64,000 nt of DNA. It comes from Lingula anatina. Its lineage: Eukaryota; Brachiopoda; Lingulata; Lingulida; Lingulidae. Positions 10,948 to 25,800 of this stretch are shown here, piece after piece. The stretch covers positions 166,964-230,963 of the forward strand of contig NW_019774848.1 of assembly GCF_001039355.2 (NCBI RefSeq), written 5' to 3'. The stretch's first letter is position 1. The number at the start of each line of letters is the position of its first letter. Below the pieces are notes generated by a model. That model made no database searches and was not told the DNA's origin. It was given only the letters and a program-made list of their open reading frames with translations. The translations under genes were made by a program, and so were the position numbers.

Positions 10948-13833
10948 AAATACACAATAAGTCTTAAATTGACCTTTTGACTGGTCAGCACAATTCTTGA
11001 ATCATGTAAGATTCTAAAAACAAATAAAGCATCATAAAAAGAAAGCTAATAGAAGCCTCACTCGGTCTGCTCTGTAGATTCCTGTCCTGGCGACCATGTT
11101 GAGGCTGGAAGCTGGTCTGCCTGGTCTTGCTGTAGAGATAATGCCACCAGGTAACTGAAATACACAGCACAGTCTACTTCAGTCACATATAACACCTGTG
11201 CCATGCCCTTGCTTGGGGGTGGGGGGGGTGGGGGTGGGGTGGGGGGGGGGGGGATAGGGGATGTGCAAACAAACTTGTTCATTCCCCATGCTATAAATTG
11301 AGGACCAAAAATCAGAAAACACATTTTCCAGTTATTCACTTTCTACAGCACTATGTGTCTTACTGACTGATCATAAAATATCATTTATTCAGGGTTTAAG
11401 TACCACCAAAATTTCATTCAGAGTTACCTCCACACAGTTAATGGTCAAATGTATTTAAATGTAAGAGAGCACTTATCTTTCCTCTCTTGTCTCTACGGAG
11501 TTAACCTTAAATGCGGACATCAGATAAATAATATTTCTGATCAATAACTGTACTCTAGCGATTGCTTTTGAATGTCATTCTAATGTAATCCCTCTCTCTA
11601 ACTTTCTGCCATGGTAATTAAATTGACTTTACAACACCAGACCTGGCAACACATTCACAGCCAATTTACATGTTGTTCATCATCATGAAACAGAGTCACC
11701 AGTTGATCTGAACAAATGCACTCTGCTTTTAACTGATAAATCAAACGGTAAATCAAAGTCTCCCTCACTTACTACTATTTGGAGAAACAAAACACATTGT
11801 CTGCCTTATATGTACATGTATATAGGGCAAGTCTGTACAACAGAGAAAGTTCAGCCAATTACCACTAGAATGTGTTAACTGTTATCTGTAATATAGTTCA
11901 TCAATTTTTGTAGAAATCATCAGATCCCAAGATCTGAGCGAGATATCACTGTACAAATTATCTTATGGTTAATGAGTCACAGAGCTTTACACAGCTCAGG
12001 AATTCAAATCTGCTGATGACAAAGATGCATGGCAGGGTTTACTAAATGACGTCAGGGGGGAATAATCAGGAAGAGAACCGACAGGAGTTCCAAACTTACT
12101 CATGGTCCACCTGGCTTTCTGGGTTTTCTGGGGATGCCTTGGCTGGCCCCTGTCCAGCTCCTTGGGTCATCTCCGCCTTCCTGTAGGTGACAAAGTTACA
12201 GTTGACAAAATGGCAGTCACCCTCAACGTTGGACAGCGTCTCCCACACCACATTGCTCTCTGTCAGGAAACCCTGGTCCGTTACCAAAACAAACAGCTCA
12301 TTCTGGAAGAATTCAAATGAACATAATTTTATTCCACAAAAAGTGACATTTAAAAAAAAAATTTAACATAGATAACAAATAACTAGTTTGAAATGGCTCT
12401 TACAAAGAAATGTTCCTGAAGCACGGTAGATGATGAGTAATATTTCTCAAACAACATCCAAGGTATGACCGTGTCAAATAAGGACATGTACGTGTATGTC
12501 TGAAGACTTTGGTTTGAAAGCACATGTGGCCAATGACAATATGCATTGTCAAGAAAATAAGAAGAGTAAGCGAGCTCAATGGATTGTCATAATGGGAAAA
12601 TCCTCAAATATCCATCCAAAACTAAACAACATCCGATTATTTCTAACTTGGATAAGGTAGACATCCAACAAAAGCCTCATAGGTATTTATCCAATCCTAG
12701 GATCTATTTACAGTCCATCAGTTATTCTGACACAAAGTGTATAAAATTGAGGATTTATCACCATTTTATTGGCACCTAGCTTATTGGTAGATTGTCTTGC
12801 CTTAATAAGTTAACAAGCTGAGACCAAATTTCCGGGAAATTTAACCTCATTGCAACGCTACTTGTAGCTTACAACTTTAGCCCTACAATAACAGCATTTA
12901 TTGACAAAGAAAGGGGGGAAATAGCATAAAATGTTTGCAAAGAAACACAACAAAACACATTAAAAGGTCATGACTTCATTGTTTTTTCCTTTGCGCCATA
13001 TTTTACTTGCATTTTAAATTATTCACACTTCTATGGCAAATTTTTTTCCTATTTTATGAAGAATATGACGTGACAAAATGCTTTTAAACAACTTGAGGTG
13101 CTAAGTTGGAAAAATATACATTTGAGTAGAACACAGTAGAATTGCTCTGAAGCCATAAACCACATACTAACCATTCTTGGTGGCTTCTGTGGCCATTTTA
13201 AAAATATCACAAAATCATGCTTTCCAAGAAATACATTTAAAAAAACATGACAGAAAAGTAGTTAATTTCAATGAATTACCAGACTCTAAAAAATATTAAT
13301 TGTTACCATGAAAAAGCAGCAAATTCCCGTCCTTGCTTCAATTAGGAAATTGAGAAATATCATCATACAGTGCAATTGTAAGTATAACAGAGTTCAACTA
13401 TAGTCTGAGTAAAAGGCAATGTAATTTTCAACTGAGGTATCTCTTTACTTAATTCCTAAGATCACAAATTTTTACAGGTCATTTAATAATTAAATGATAG
13501 CAACATCATCATCACCACCAGTCTGAATAAACTATTCACCCAGAACCATAAAGAGTTCTGCCATAAATTCATAAAAACAATAAAAAAATACTCATCTTTA
13601 CCAACCATTGCCTGACCCGGCCAGTCTAACAAAGGTTTCTTTTACAATTGTAGCAGGCAAGAAGAGGAAGCAGTGTATAAATGTCAACATATACCAGATA
13701 TTGCATTTGCCAATCAGAAATACAGTTTTTAAAGCAAGCCAATTATTTGCAACAGAAAGAAAAAACTTAATTAGCCATAGGTAAAACCTTGCTCCTGTGA
13801 CATTTCCAAAACCCCTGGCAGGGATTTCATGGC

Positions 13834-13884
<51 letters not shown>

Positions 13885-16800
13885 AGGCATGCCAAAGGTG
13901 ACTACTACATAACCCCTGCACACAACTTTCCAATTATCTAATATTTCACATTGCTGAGGATTTGATCCATCATAATATCTAGCATATACACATCTGGCCG
14001 AGTGTACTGACGCTGCAAACTGGTGTACTTCTGAATCTTCCTATCAAACCTTGTAAAAAAAGATTGTCTTTCCAGCTATCTGTGCTTAACAGGAAAAAGA
14101 CATGGCAACCGCGCACTGAAATCACACAATTTGGCAGATCAAAGGTAATTCCATTATTTCCTTTTCATTGTGATTATAAAGCTTTTGTTCTAACTATATG
14201 CCATTTTTTCATAACTTCCATTTCTTGTAATAGTATTTTTCTTTAAAGGCATCATCTGCCTTGAAACCAAGACAACGGGCAGACTAATACAAGCTTAATG
14301 CTGTGATATTCAAAGCAGAAAATGTGATACAAAAGAAAGCTGTAAAAGAGATTACAAACTGAATATGTAAAATATAGTCACTACCGTGGCAAACATTGAA
14401 GCAGAAATCAGTTATTTATGAGAAAATAATAATGTGCAACAACCGTTTGTACTACTACTACTTATAAATCCTAGCTACAATTATCTTGAAAATGAGCCAC
14501 TTTTAAAGTGTTTACTCAAACAGAATCACATTGGGATTACACTTCAAGTCATCACTCAATTCTTAACCTTTAAATTAATAATTAGGGAATATCATAGAAA
14601 AATTTAATCCCCCCCAAATAACCAACCACAATTATTGAGGGAATTTTGCATTTCCCAGGTCAGATGTCAGTGAATATCTGCGGGGAATTATTGTTCTAAA
14701 CTCAACACCGTACCACCACTAACACCCCTACCTGTAAATGTCATACAGCCGCCATGGCCTGACGAGGTGATGCGGAGAAAGTGATTTATTTTTCTTATTA
14801 GCTTTTACCTCGTTTACGTCAGTACGTCAGTAGACACACCCTATTTGCGTATCATTGGACAATATCTACATAGAAGGAGGACTTATTTTTATTTGAAACT
14901 GAGTGAAAATATCAGCAGACGACATATAAGCTGAATCTGACTCTTCAGAGTACAGTATACCTGAGAGGAAGACCAGGAGGCACAGTGTAATATTACCTGA
15001 TACACCGTGATACCGACACACACTCTCCGAGGTAATTATAACATTTTTTTATCATCATCTACGCTGTCAGAAAGTAATTAAATGGCGAAGAATTACTGTG
15101 AATTTTTTGTATATTAAAATAATAGGTAAAAATGAAAAGAAGCAATCAGTAGTGGTATTCAAGGCATGGGATAATTTTCTCATGTTCTTATATTAAGTAT
15201 CAGCTGAAGCAGTTAACTGTGTGTAGATTTGGTTCACTAACTAGGCACCAGACCCCATGCATATTTACTGTATACATGGTTTGGAAGCCTCCAATTTCTC
15301 ACAGAAAATTATTCACAAGAAAGTGAGAGACTGAGTGAGAGAGTAATGTCAGCTGAAAGTAGACTGTTATACTGTTCCACCATGGGAAAAGATTACTAAC
15401 TGAAATGATGGGATAAAGGACAGGCTCAGGACATAAATATCTTCTCACTGGCGAAAAACCACACATGAAGTCTGTTAATACAACATCTAAGGCTCTATTC
15501 CCATAGATTTTAGATCGATCTATCCCCGCGGGGAGTCTCACTAGATTACTTTCAGATAATCCGACTTAAATGTCCGTCCCACCTACTACAAGCTGTAAGA
15601 GGGTAATTAACTTTCGTGTCCGCCTGGCTGACAGCTATTTAGCGTGAACCCCCAGGGAGTTAGGTCGATCTAAAGTAGGTCGATCTAAACTATGGAAATG
15701 GGGTGTAAGACTTTAAAACAATGCATGCACCTGACACACACATCAGAAGACAGTTGAAGTAAAAAGCAAGTATTGGCAGTGGGCCTTTCACCTCTAAACA
15801 AATTTCTCCTGAGGTGCAAATCATCACTGCTTTGCCGCATTCAACGTAGAGAGCTTGCAGTACACAAATACAATAATATGCTGGTAGGGGCACAGTTGAT
15901 TTGGAGTTGTTTTTCATCTTGTACATCCAACTTTGTTGATTCCCTATTTAAAACCGTCAATGAAGCTTGCCTGGGAAGATATCTGTGATAAAAAAACATA
16001 GCCTTGTGTAGTAACAATGTTAGCGGGTGTAAATAGGCCATGAAGTAAATTGGTAGAAATGGGTTACCTGGAGTGAAGTGCTACCTTGCCAGCATGTTAT
16101 GGTAGTCTATAAAGGCAAATCGCTAGTAAAGGCCATTAGCTGACATAATGTACAAGCCTACTTTAGGCCTAACTTTACCATAGCTGCGTGTACTTCATCA
16201 TCTGACATGATAGCGATGCTAAATCTCTTCCTGATACAAATTAAGTGTTTGAATAATCACACAATCATCAGTCAATTACTTGGAATCAGTCGACCATTCT
16301 CAGGCGTACAGCATGCAGAAATGAAATCCCCAGATAAAATATTATGGCCATGCAGATAAAATATTACGACCAGATGAAATATGATGGCAAGATTCATCTC
16401 TTTTAGCACTGCAATACCTAAGTACAAAACAAGATGCTGAGAAATACTTCATCAAAGAGGTAATAACACTATAAATATTCAGTTGTGAATTCTACATCAA
16501 TATCAACAAATTGTTTTAAAAAATATGGTAGGGCTTGCATGGCAAATACGTCATGTTTGAAGACAGAAACTTATATTAAAAGTATTACCTCCCAAATTTC
16601 GCCAAGAGCACAGTTGATAAATAAGAAACATGACAGAAGTGAAAACACACTCACCTATCACTAGCTTGACTCATGAAACTTAGTCAATATTTTTTAAAAA
16701 ACTTTTTAAACAAGAATTGGCTGAATCTCTACTTTTTTTACACTTGATATGTGATGACACAGGAAACTTTTTAAGTGCTGTAGAAAAAAACAAAAAAAAA

Positions 16801-19800
16801 CAGACATTTGAAAATGACAAAAGTGAAATATCTTCCTGGCTATCTTGTACCAAAGGCTGCATTTAGAACAGTGGACTAACTAGTCCGTGGGCCAAATATT
16901 GCGACCGAGTAAAAAGCTTGCTGTCTAATCTGCTAATATACACTAAATAGATTCCCCGTGGGGAAGTATTCCAGAAGGTTGGCCATATTTGACCCTCAGA
17001 CTAGTTAGTCTGCTGTTCTAAATGTGGCCAAAGTGTCTACAAAAACTGGTACTGTCACATCATTGACTTGTTATAAAACAGAAGGAAGTAAAAAAAATAA
17101 AACAACATCTTATTGCAGAAAGAATCAGATACTATTTAACAGCAAATTAGCTAACTGATATCCATTTGATTCCTTTGATTAAGGATGGATTTCAAATCTG
17201 TGGAAAAACAACCTGAAAATATTGGTGAATCAATATTCACAGTAGTGATGATAATTAAAGTAGATTTACTCAGATGCACTAAGAAAGATCTCAATAATAT
17301 AAATACATGTAGCAGAGTAAGTCTTATTTTTATGATAGGTCTATACTACTGTCATTATCTGAGTTTCATTAAAGCTGAATTACTCCAAAATTAAAATTCT
17401 GTTTTGGAGAAATTGGTTCAAGGAAAGGGAAATTTATTTAAAAGAAAAGCAATAAATGAATCCCCACTTGGGAAGTATGACGTCAGCCGCTGGTAACTTT
17501 AATAAATTTTTTAACGAATGTGTTCTAATCTACATTCTTTCTTTATTCCTAAGAAGACATTTTATCTCCAAGTCTCAACAGTATTACATTCATCACAAAA
17601 CTAAATTCTGCAGAATTATTCAAAAATGTTATCAATTTGTGTTAAACTTATTAATTAGTGTGCAAAGACACATTGTATTTTTTGCATTTTTTGCCTTTAT
17701 GAAAGAAATAAATGTATTAACGTAAGTAGTAATTTGTCCAAGCACTAGGTTAAGTAAATAAAAAACTCAGGTGAGACTAAAGCCCTACACTAGTTCTCAC
17801 TTTATGTTTCAAAAGACAAGTTTTATAATCTGGGACCTCAGGGGCCACACAATAACCACACACTTCCATAAGGGAAAATTGATACAGGGGGTGAGGATAA
17901 CTAATTACCCCAATTACAGTAACATTTTCAAATTGAGTTAGTATTGCATACCACATCCACCAGAAATAATAATGATAAAAAAAAAAAAATAGATAAATAA
18001 GCTGGCATTAGAATGAAAAACACAGAGACAGCTTTAGCTAAATAGGGGAGTTATGATATTACATTTTCTTGTAAATATCCTGATTTTACATCTACCAAAG
18101 CTATATTGCAAATTACATGTTATTATTACCCTTCCTTCAAAACTAAGGATCTTATTTCTATTTTCTTATTTCTAATTCACCTCATTTGCATGTGAGTAAC
18201 AGTGTAATCCCCATGGCAACCATTGCGTACAATGTGATCTGGGGCTTCCCTACATGTGGGTAGTAAAACGTGTCTATCTATGAAAGTGATCTTAGTCTAC
18301 AAACCCCAGAGGAGCAACCTCTGCTACTGTCATTGTATGCATATGAAGTAGAACATGGAATATAATCAAGTGTCCCTGACTGAAGTCATAATTTTTTTTT
18401 TTGCCAAGATGGTTGTCAGAGAACATGGGGCGGCATTACTTATTTATAGCCCCAGCCCAGCCTGTGCAGCATTTTGGGCCCTGGGTAAGTTCTATTTACT
18501 TATGCAGGGTTTAAACTTTTAATTCTCACATTTCAATTTCCAAATGTTATTTACCTTTGCACCAAGAGCTTCTCTAAGGGGAGGGTAATCAGCACCTGCC
18601 ACTGAACTCTGGCACAGACAGGTGTCCTGACCAGTTCACACCTGAACTCATTTAAACCGTTTGCAGTGTCAGAATGTTGCCAACTGACCAATTCACACCT
18701 GAACTCATTAAAACCGATTATGTAGTCAGAGATATCATCAACTGACCAGTTCATACCTGAACTCATTAAAACCGATTACAGTCAGAATGTCACCAACTGA
18801 CCAATTCAAACCTGAACTCATTTAAACCGATTATGTAGTCAGAGATGTCATCAACTGACCAGTTCATACCTGAACTTATTAAAACCGATTACAGTCAAAA
18901 TGTCACCAACTGACCAATTCAAACCTGAACTCATTTTAACGTAGTCAGAGATGTCACCAACTGACCAGTTCATACCTGAACTCATTAAAACCGATTACAG
19001 TCAGAATGCCACCAACTGACCAGTTCACACCTGAACTCATTAAAACCGATTATAGTGTCAGAGATGTCACCAACTGATCAGTTCACACCTGTACTCATTA
19101 AAACCGATTACAGAGTCAGAGATGACACCAAATGACTATTCCTCACTGTCTACTCCATGTTGGGAACCAACATAGCATCTCAGGAAGGGATCCAGAGAAA
19201 TTTTTTCTGTTAGTATTCCAAGTTATCTTTGTTGATCCATCGTCCATTTTTGATGGTCTTCCAAGAGAAAAAAATAGATACCCGTCAATGTAAACTTTAC
19301 AATCTGACCATCTTCCGGAAGACCCAGAAGATAGTCTCAATCAGCCCCTGCATCTTTTGTTATGTTTTCATGTCTCCTAACCTAGATGACTAGTGACATA
19401 AACTAAGACTACTTTCAGTTTAAGTTAGTGCTAAACACACAGTTGTGCTTTCAACACACAGTTAAAGGTGCAGTCACCTGGATATAAACATCTTGTCAAA
19501 CAATAGGATTAGGAAGGCTGACTACGGCAAGCTATCATTTTGAATTCTACAAATATTCAGGATAACATGCAAACACTGGTGTTCTGCTGTTTGTAATACA
19601 CTAAAATAAGTCATAGTTTTTGAAGACTGCATGAACATTTTGAAAAGGGAATTTGAAGAACAAATTGTTGATTTTGACGCACGACAGAGCAAACTTGTTT
19701 TGCCTGCAATCTGAGCCTCCAGACTCCTAAATATACAGTGGCTCTCGCCTCCTCAATACTTGGAATTACAAAACCACCACCATAATAAGTAAGGTAAGAT

Positions 19801-22800
19801 ATTGTGCACTCTAATCTAAAACAGGTTCACCTGCACAGGGTTAAAGATATTTCTCACGTTGACTACAAGTCTGCTTATTAAAAAACAACACAGAGGAGAT
19901 GATGGAGTATCACTTTCCATGCTTAATAGCTTTTACTGTACTATTAAAGAAATACTATGTATATGATGTATAATCTATCAAATGGCCAGGAAATTAAGCA
20001 TCATAACTATAACTGATAAGGTTTTCCGTTAACGTTTACACCATTGGGAATGTTTACAGAAAAAAGTAATTAATTTCATTACAGTTTTGGCAAGGCAGCA
20101 GCATTCAGTGATAGATCTCGAATGCCAGACATTATCCACACAATTAGCATGCTTAAGATAATGAAGAATGTATAATTATCTTCATTGTTTTAAAATAAAA
20201 CCTATAAGGCCTGAACCATGAACACCAGAAGTATCCAAAATATCTTCCTGTTCTAATTGGACCTAACAAGTGATAATCTCTGACTTGAAGGTTCAATATA
20301 TTAAACCAGTGGACAACAGTATCCATAGCCAGACTATTAAACCGGTGGACAACAGTATCCATAGCCAGACTATTAAACTGGTAGAAGTTCAGTATAATAA
20401 ACCAGTGGACAACAGTATCCATAGCCATACTTTTAAGTTCAGTATATTAAACCAGTGGACAACAGTATCCATAGCCAGACTTTAAAGTTCAGTATAATAA
20501 ACCAGTGGACAACAGTATCCATAACCAGACTTTTAAGTTCAGTATATTAAACCAGTGGACAACAGTATCCATAGCCAGACTTTAAAGTTCAGTATAATAA
20601 ACCAGTGGACAACAGTATCCATAGCCAGACTTTAAAGTTCAGTATAATAAACCAGTGGACAACAGTATCCATAGCCAGACTTTAAAGTTCAGGATATTAA
20701 ACCAGGGAACAACAGTATCCATAGCCGGATTTTAAAGTTCAGTATAATAAACCAGTGAACAACAGTATCCATAGCCAGGCTTTAAAGTTCAGTATAATAA
20801 ACCAGTGGACAACAGTTTCCATAGCCAGACTTTAAAGTTCAGTATAATAAACCAGTAAACAGTTAACTAAGAGACAACAATGGCATTCCAAAGTGAGAAA
20901 GACTGCAATCGAGCTGTCTAATTCCTGAGGTAAGTCTGATTACTGAGACACAGGTGACAGATGCAATAATGCCATACCTAAAATGAGTGTCATCTGAAAA
21001 CACTGGTGACTACTTTTATTTCATCCTAATTCTGAGTTTTAGCAAATTAAGCAGTTTTAGCAAAACACTGGAGTCTTGTGTTTGAATGTGTTTGGAGAAT
21101 GTGACAATTAATTTAATAGGAAGCTTAGTCTCTTTTAACTTGTTACAAAAATAAATAAAGATGTTGGACATCCAAGCAGAATTTCCACATTCTGACCATA
21201 TATAGTTTTGGTGTCATCCACTTAAGGAAAGATCTCATAAGCAGTTGCCCTTTTTTTTTAAACTGCACAAAATAAACCAATCATTATACTTCAAAATGTA
21301 GCACAAAGGTTACTTTAAAATATATGACAGCCTCCCAGACATGAGAAAGTGGCAGCTTTCTTCACCAGTATGGTTGTGCTTCAGATTGTGACATGTCACA
21401 ACAACCACAATCATAGCTTCACATTTTTTGTTTACAACAAAAATGTGAAGCGAAAATGTTTTGCTTTGTTTCTTTAGTAAAGTCCCACATATTGTTCCAA
21501 TGTTAAATATGCCAGTTCTATTTTCCTAGTTTTATAAATAGTTTGGTGATAAAGTTAAATAGACTGAAAATGTTACACTATTGATCTATAGCAAAAGACA
21601 AATTGCTTTGCCAATAATGAGATAAAGAGATAACGTCTCACTGTGACAAAACATGCTATAAAATGGGGCTTCACAATGTATGTTTAATACCTCACGCAGA
21701 TGACCCCCAATTTAAATAAAAATCAAGTGAGATTATGCGAACACCTTGCTCTAGGCACCAGGTAATAACAGAGCCACATTCTAAAGCTAGGGTTGTGATG
21801 GAGCTTTCAGTGAAGGCATTCAGATCCCAGAGTGTTGTTTTCTACCTACTGGCCTAATCCTCACCTATTCAGTGGCACCATAATGGCCATAGATCACCAG
21901 TGGTTAGAGGGTCACTTCACCTTAAAAACTTCTACATTTAGCACCAGAAAAACAGTTGTAGCCATTCTCAGCAGAAATACAGTTGCAGGCATTCACAAGA
22001 CATCAACACATCAATTTCTTGTTATTCTGTTTTATAACATTGGTAAGTTTGAAATGAAGATATTTTCTTTGAAAATTTTTGATAAAAATTATTTTTTTAA
22101 GTAACAAAAATATTTGAATACTTAGATTGTTTACAGTAAAATGTATAAAAAATTTTTTAACAGAGCATGTAAAGTTATTTTTCAGAGAGTTCTGTAAAAA
22201 AACATTGGGCAAAATAAATTACCACTATGACATATAAGTACCAGGATATTTGCCAGCTCCATTCATTTGCATAATTAAGATAAAAAATCCCACCAAAGTA
22301 CAAACAGGTGTTAAAAGACCTCAGTTAATCCACTGCATGGAACAATTTGAATAATGTAAAGAGGGATCCATTGCCTTGACAAGAAAATGAAATGGTAACT
22401 AGAAGCAAAACACTGCGCAGTAAACTTAATCACATTTAGGACACCACTGTTATCAGAAAAGGAAGAAAAATTGTAAATAGGTCCCTCAATATCATCAAGC
22501 AGAAATGTATTTTCTTGTAAATTGTTAAATCTATTGTACCAGCGACGTAGACCTTTGAATCCCAGTCACGGCACGGACTGGCATTCTTAGAAAGCAGCAA
22601 TAAACTGTAGAACAATAAACTGAATTGTTCACTGAGATCAACATGGAACAGATTGGAATATCAAGAAATTAGAGTGGCCTTACTATCTGGAAAGAATTAT
22701 AAATAGCAAATAGAATTCTAAATGGAAAATAAGTGAAGAGCAAGCAATAAAGTGAAAGTACATTTGTGGAGTGTGGGGAACTAGCCTAGATTACACGTTT

Positions 22801-25800
22801 TGGTAAAATTGTGACTTTTAAATGACACTTGAATGAAGAATGAATTAATCTGCAATGGAATGCCACTGAGCTCTTCATTCTTCATTATGACATAAAAGAA
22901 AAAAAATGCCAATTCCAAATGAAAATTCCACAAAACTTATGTTTTTTTTCCAGAATGATCGAAGGTACTTTTTCTTCCAGACATTTAGCTAACACAACAA
23001 GAAGCTGAACTGTATAATGGCTGTCCTTTTCTTCAATCACAGCAAAGATCAAACGCTCAGTGATGTGTGCTGATAACCATGAAATCTATGTCTTCAAGAC
23101 AGACATCACCAATTGTGATTGATGACAAGAAGTTGTTTTCAATTACAGATCTCAGAGGTAAGTCATCTGACCACCATTGTAACTGTAAAGAAACCTGGAA
23201 GAAACCGTCACCTGGGACTGGGATACCTGCGCGGGGAGGAAAGCCGTGGGGAAAACTGAGCAGTAATTCTACAGACAGTGGCAGGCAGACAGCTCACGTG
23301 GCCACACTGGGACACATGCACTGAGATCAATGAACATGGCAGCTCTAGACTACAGTTAGTCACATTGGGTGGATTTCAAGCCAGCGCAGTACCGAGGAGA
23401 GGAAGCCATATACAAACATGTCTGAAGGATTATCTCACAATACATGTAGTTTTTACTCATCAGGTCAGTAGTAAACAAAGGACAAATTGACGTGATAATC
23501 AAGTGTCCAGTAGGACAGAGAGGACAGAGCGAGGAGTCAGGCTTAATGTAGGTATTATCTTGTCTCTTTACATGTTCTTAACTTATTTCAAAACTAGGCA
23601 TGCAGTACTGCAAACTATATAACTGTGGCTGGTTTTTGAAAAGCAGCAGTAAATTCATGCAGAGAGAATAAATATTAGTTAATAAAAGGAGGCAAGTCAT
23701 ACAACAAACTAGAAGAATTTAACAACAAGATAACATCTTCTGTCACGTTTCACTAAAAAGCACAACAGGAATCATAATATTTGACATTTGGAATTTTTCA
23801 CACTTAGTAATAATAGAACACCCAGGAGGATTTGCACAGTTTAAAAAATGTCTCGTGAAAGAGCTAATTTGTAAAAGAAGACAGCTTTGTGAAGCATCTA
23901 AGTTGACAGTGTCATATTTTAATGTCAATCTGAAAAACTTCTGTGAAAATTTTCCAGTTGACAACCATGCTTTCTTGGCACCAAATTCAACATGAATTAA
24001 GACAAAATGAAACATTTGCATCAAAACTTATGCAAATCAATTAGTTTGCAGCAAAACATCCTCAAGGAGTTAACAGAATAATAATAATAATAATAATAAT
24101 TTTTTTTATATAATAAAATCATAACCAAAATGTTGAAGTTATACAAAGAAATTAATTCAAGTGAAACTTTAAAAAATATCCACAAAATAAGACCCACTGA
24201 GCTCAGGTTTCTAAATACTGGATACAGAAAACAGAATAAAAGTGTTGTGAAAGACCTCCATATTAAACTTTGCCAGTCAGGAATCACTAACAGGAAGACA
24301 AGGATGGAAACTGCCATCATTTGCATAGCTAATGATATGTTAATCCATATGACATCATCAATTAAACAAAAAAAGATGCCAAAACTGCTCATTGAAAGAA
24401 GACTTAAAAACTGTTTTTGTCTGCAACTTTCAAAGATTAAAAAAAATCTCGATAATTATAGTGAGACAGGCAAGACTCTCTTTTGTCTACATGCCTTTCC
24501 AAATATACATGGAGCCAGCTTTGTTGCATGAGGTGTGTGTGTGCGTCGTGCATGCATGCGTGCGTGTGTGAATGTGTGTATAAACATCCACCTGTTTCAT
24601 TCTACAAGATTCCTGTCATACTTGTCTCTAACTCTTACTTATCTCTACTATAACCTTGTTGTTATTTCACTGACTTTCAACGCCACTTTTTTTTTTCATG
24701 CCTAGTTGCAATCAGATAACAGTATATGTGATCCTAACCTGGAAATAAGATTTGTTCTGTGAAATCATCTCATCTAAAGTGCCCATCAATACTTGCTAGC
24801 ATTAATGCGTATTGTATCAATCTCAGCCATGTATACTATTATGCCAATTGAATCAAGTAGAAGATTGTGAAGTAAAGAGGCAAGGACTGAGAGGGTTAAT
24901 CGGAACAGCTTCTCATATCAGCCTTCACAAAATCCCTGCTTCTGTTGTCTACTTCTGCTTAATGACTGGACATTCCCTATAGGGAGAGGATGCAAAAGTA
25001 CAACCAAAACGGCAAACTAATGAAACAAGCAACATTTTAAGGTTAATAACACAGTTGTAGTCAGCAATTTCAAATGGGAAGGGGCCCTTAAAAAATGCTT
25101 TATCTTCATAGATGACCTTATACCAACTTGAGAAATGGCATATAAAACAGATCAAAATTTGATTCAGAATAGACCTTACCTAGCCAAAAGGGGGGTTCAT
25201 AGCTCTCCCCCAATGTGAAGTAGGTCTGTGTTTATCACTAGCAGGTCAACTTCAAATCAAATATCATACAGCCAACACCATTCCCTGAACCTCAACAGTA
25301 ATATCACTCCTAGTTACAAATTAGAGTCAAATGATGCAGAACTGCTTTATGATTCCTGGAAATGGCAGGGCTATCATCAAGAACTTCTGACTAGTGAATG
25401 CCAGTTCATCAGTATTAATATCTCGCCCCCCCTTCCCCCCCCCCCCCCCAAAAAAAAAAAAAAAAAAAAAAATCCATACTCAGGGGCGTAATTCATCTGC
25501 TGAATGTGATTATAATGATAGCATTATTTTTCAACAAATACCTTAGTACAAAAAGTTATAAAAGAGATAATTAGATTCTACAGTCCACAATAACACAAAC
25601 TCCCACAGACTGCAATTCAAAGTAATCAAAATCATGTAACATCAAAACAATGTCCACTCAAGACTGGTGATCTCGGCAGATTAATTTCTCTCTCCTCCAG
25701 AACTAGGTATATTACCAATCACAAAGAGGCTAAAAAGAGGGTCCACGGGCCACTCCTCTGGTATAAGGCTGGGCTTATATGGTCAGCACTGCCCATTATT

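Noticed and set aside
11058-11339. Proline-rich 93-aa frame
   Set aside because: The prolines come from a G-rich/C-rich simple repeat upstream of MINDY exon 7; only the exon part is coding.
18605-20856. Regular repeats that might suggest a CRISPR array
   Set aside because: Head-to-tail minisatellites without unique spacers, in a eukaryotic intron.
22540-22600. Possible tRNA B-box (TTTGAATCCC)
   Set aside because: No matching A-box or cloverleaf could be built around it.
24130-24531. 133-aa open frame on the plus strand
   Set aside because: Lys/Asn/Ile-rich composition follows the local base bias. No motif, splice context or family resemblance. Probably chance in AT-rich intron.
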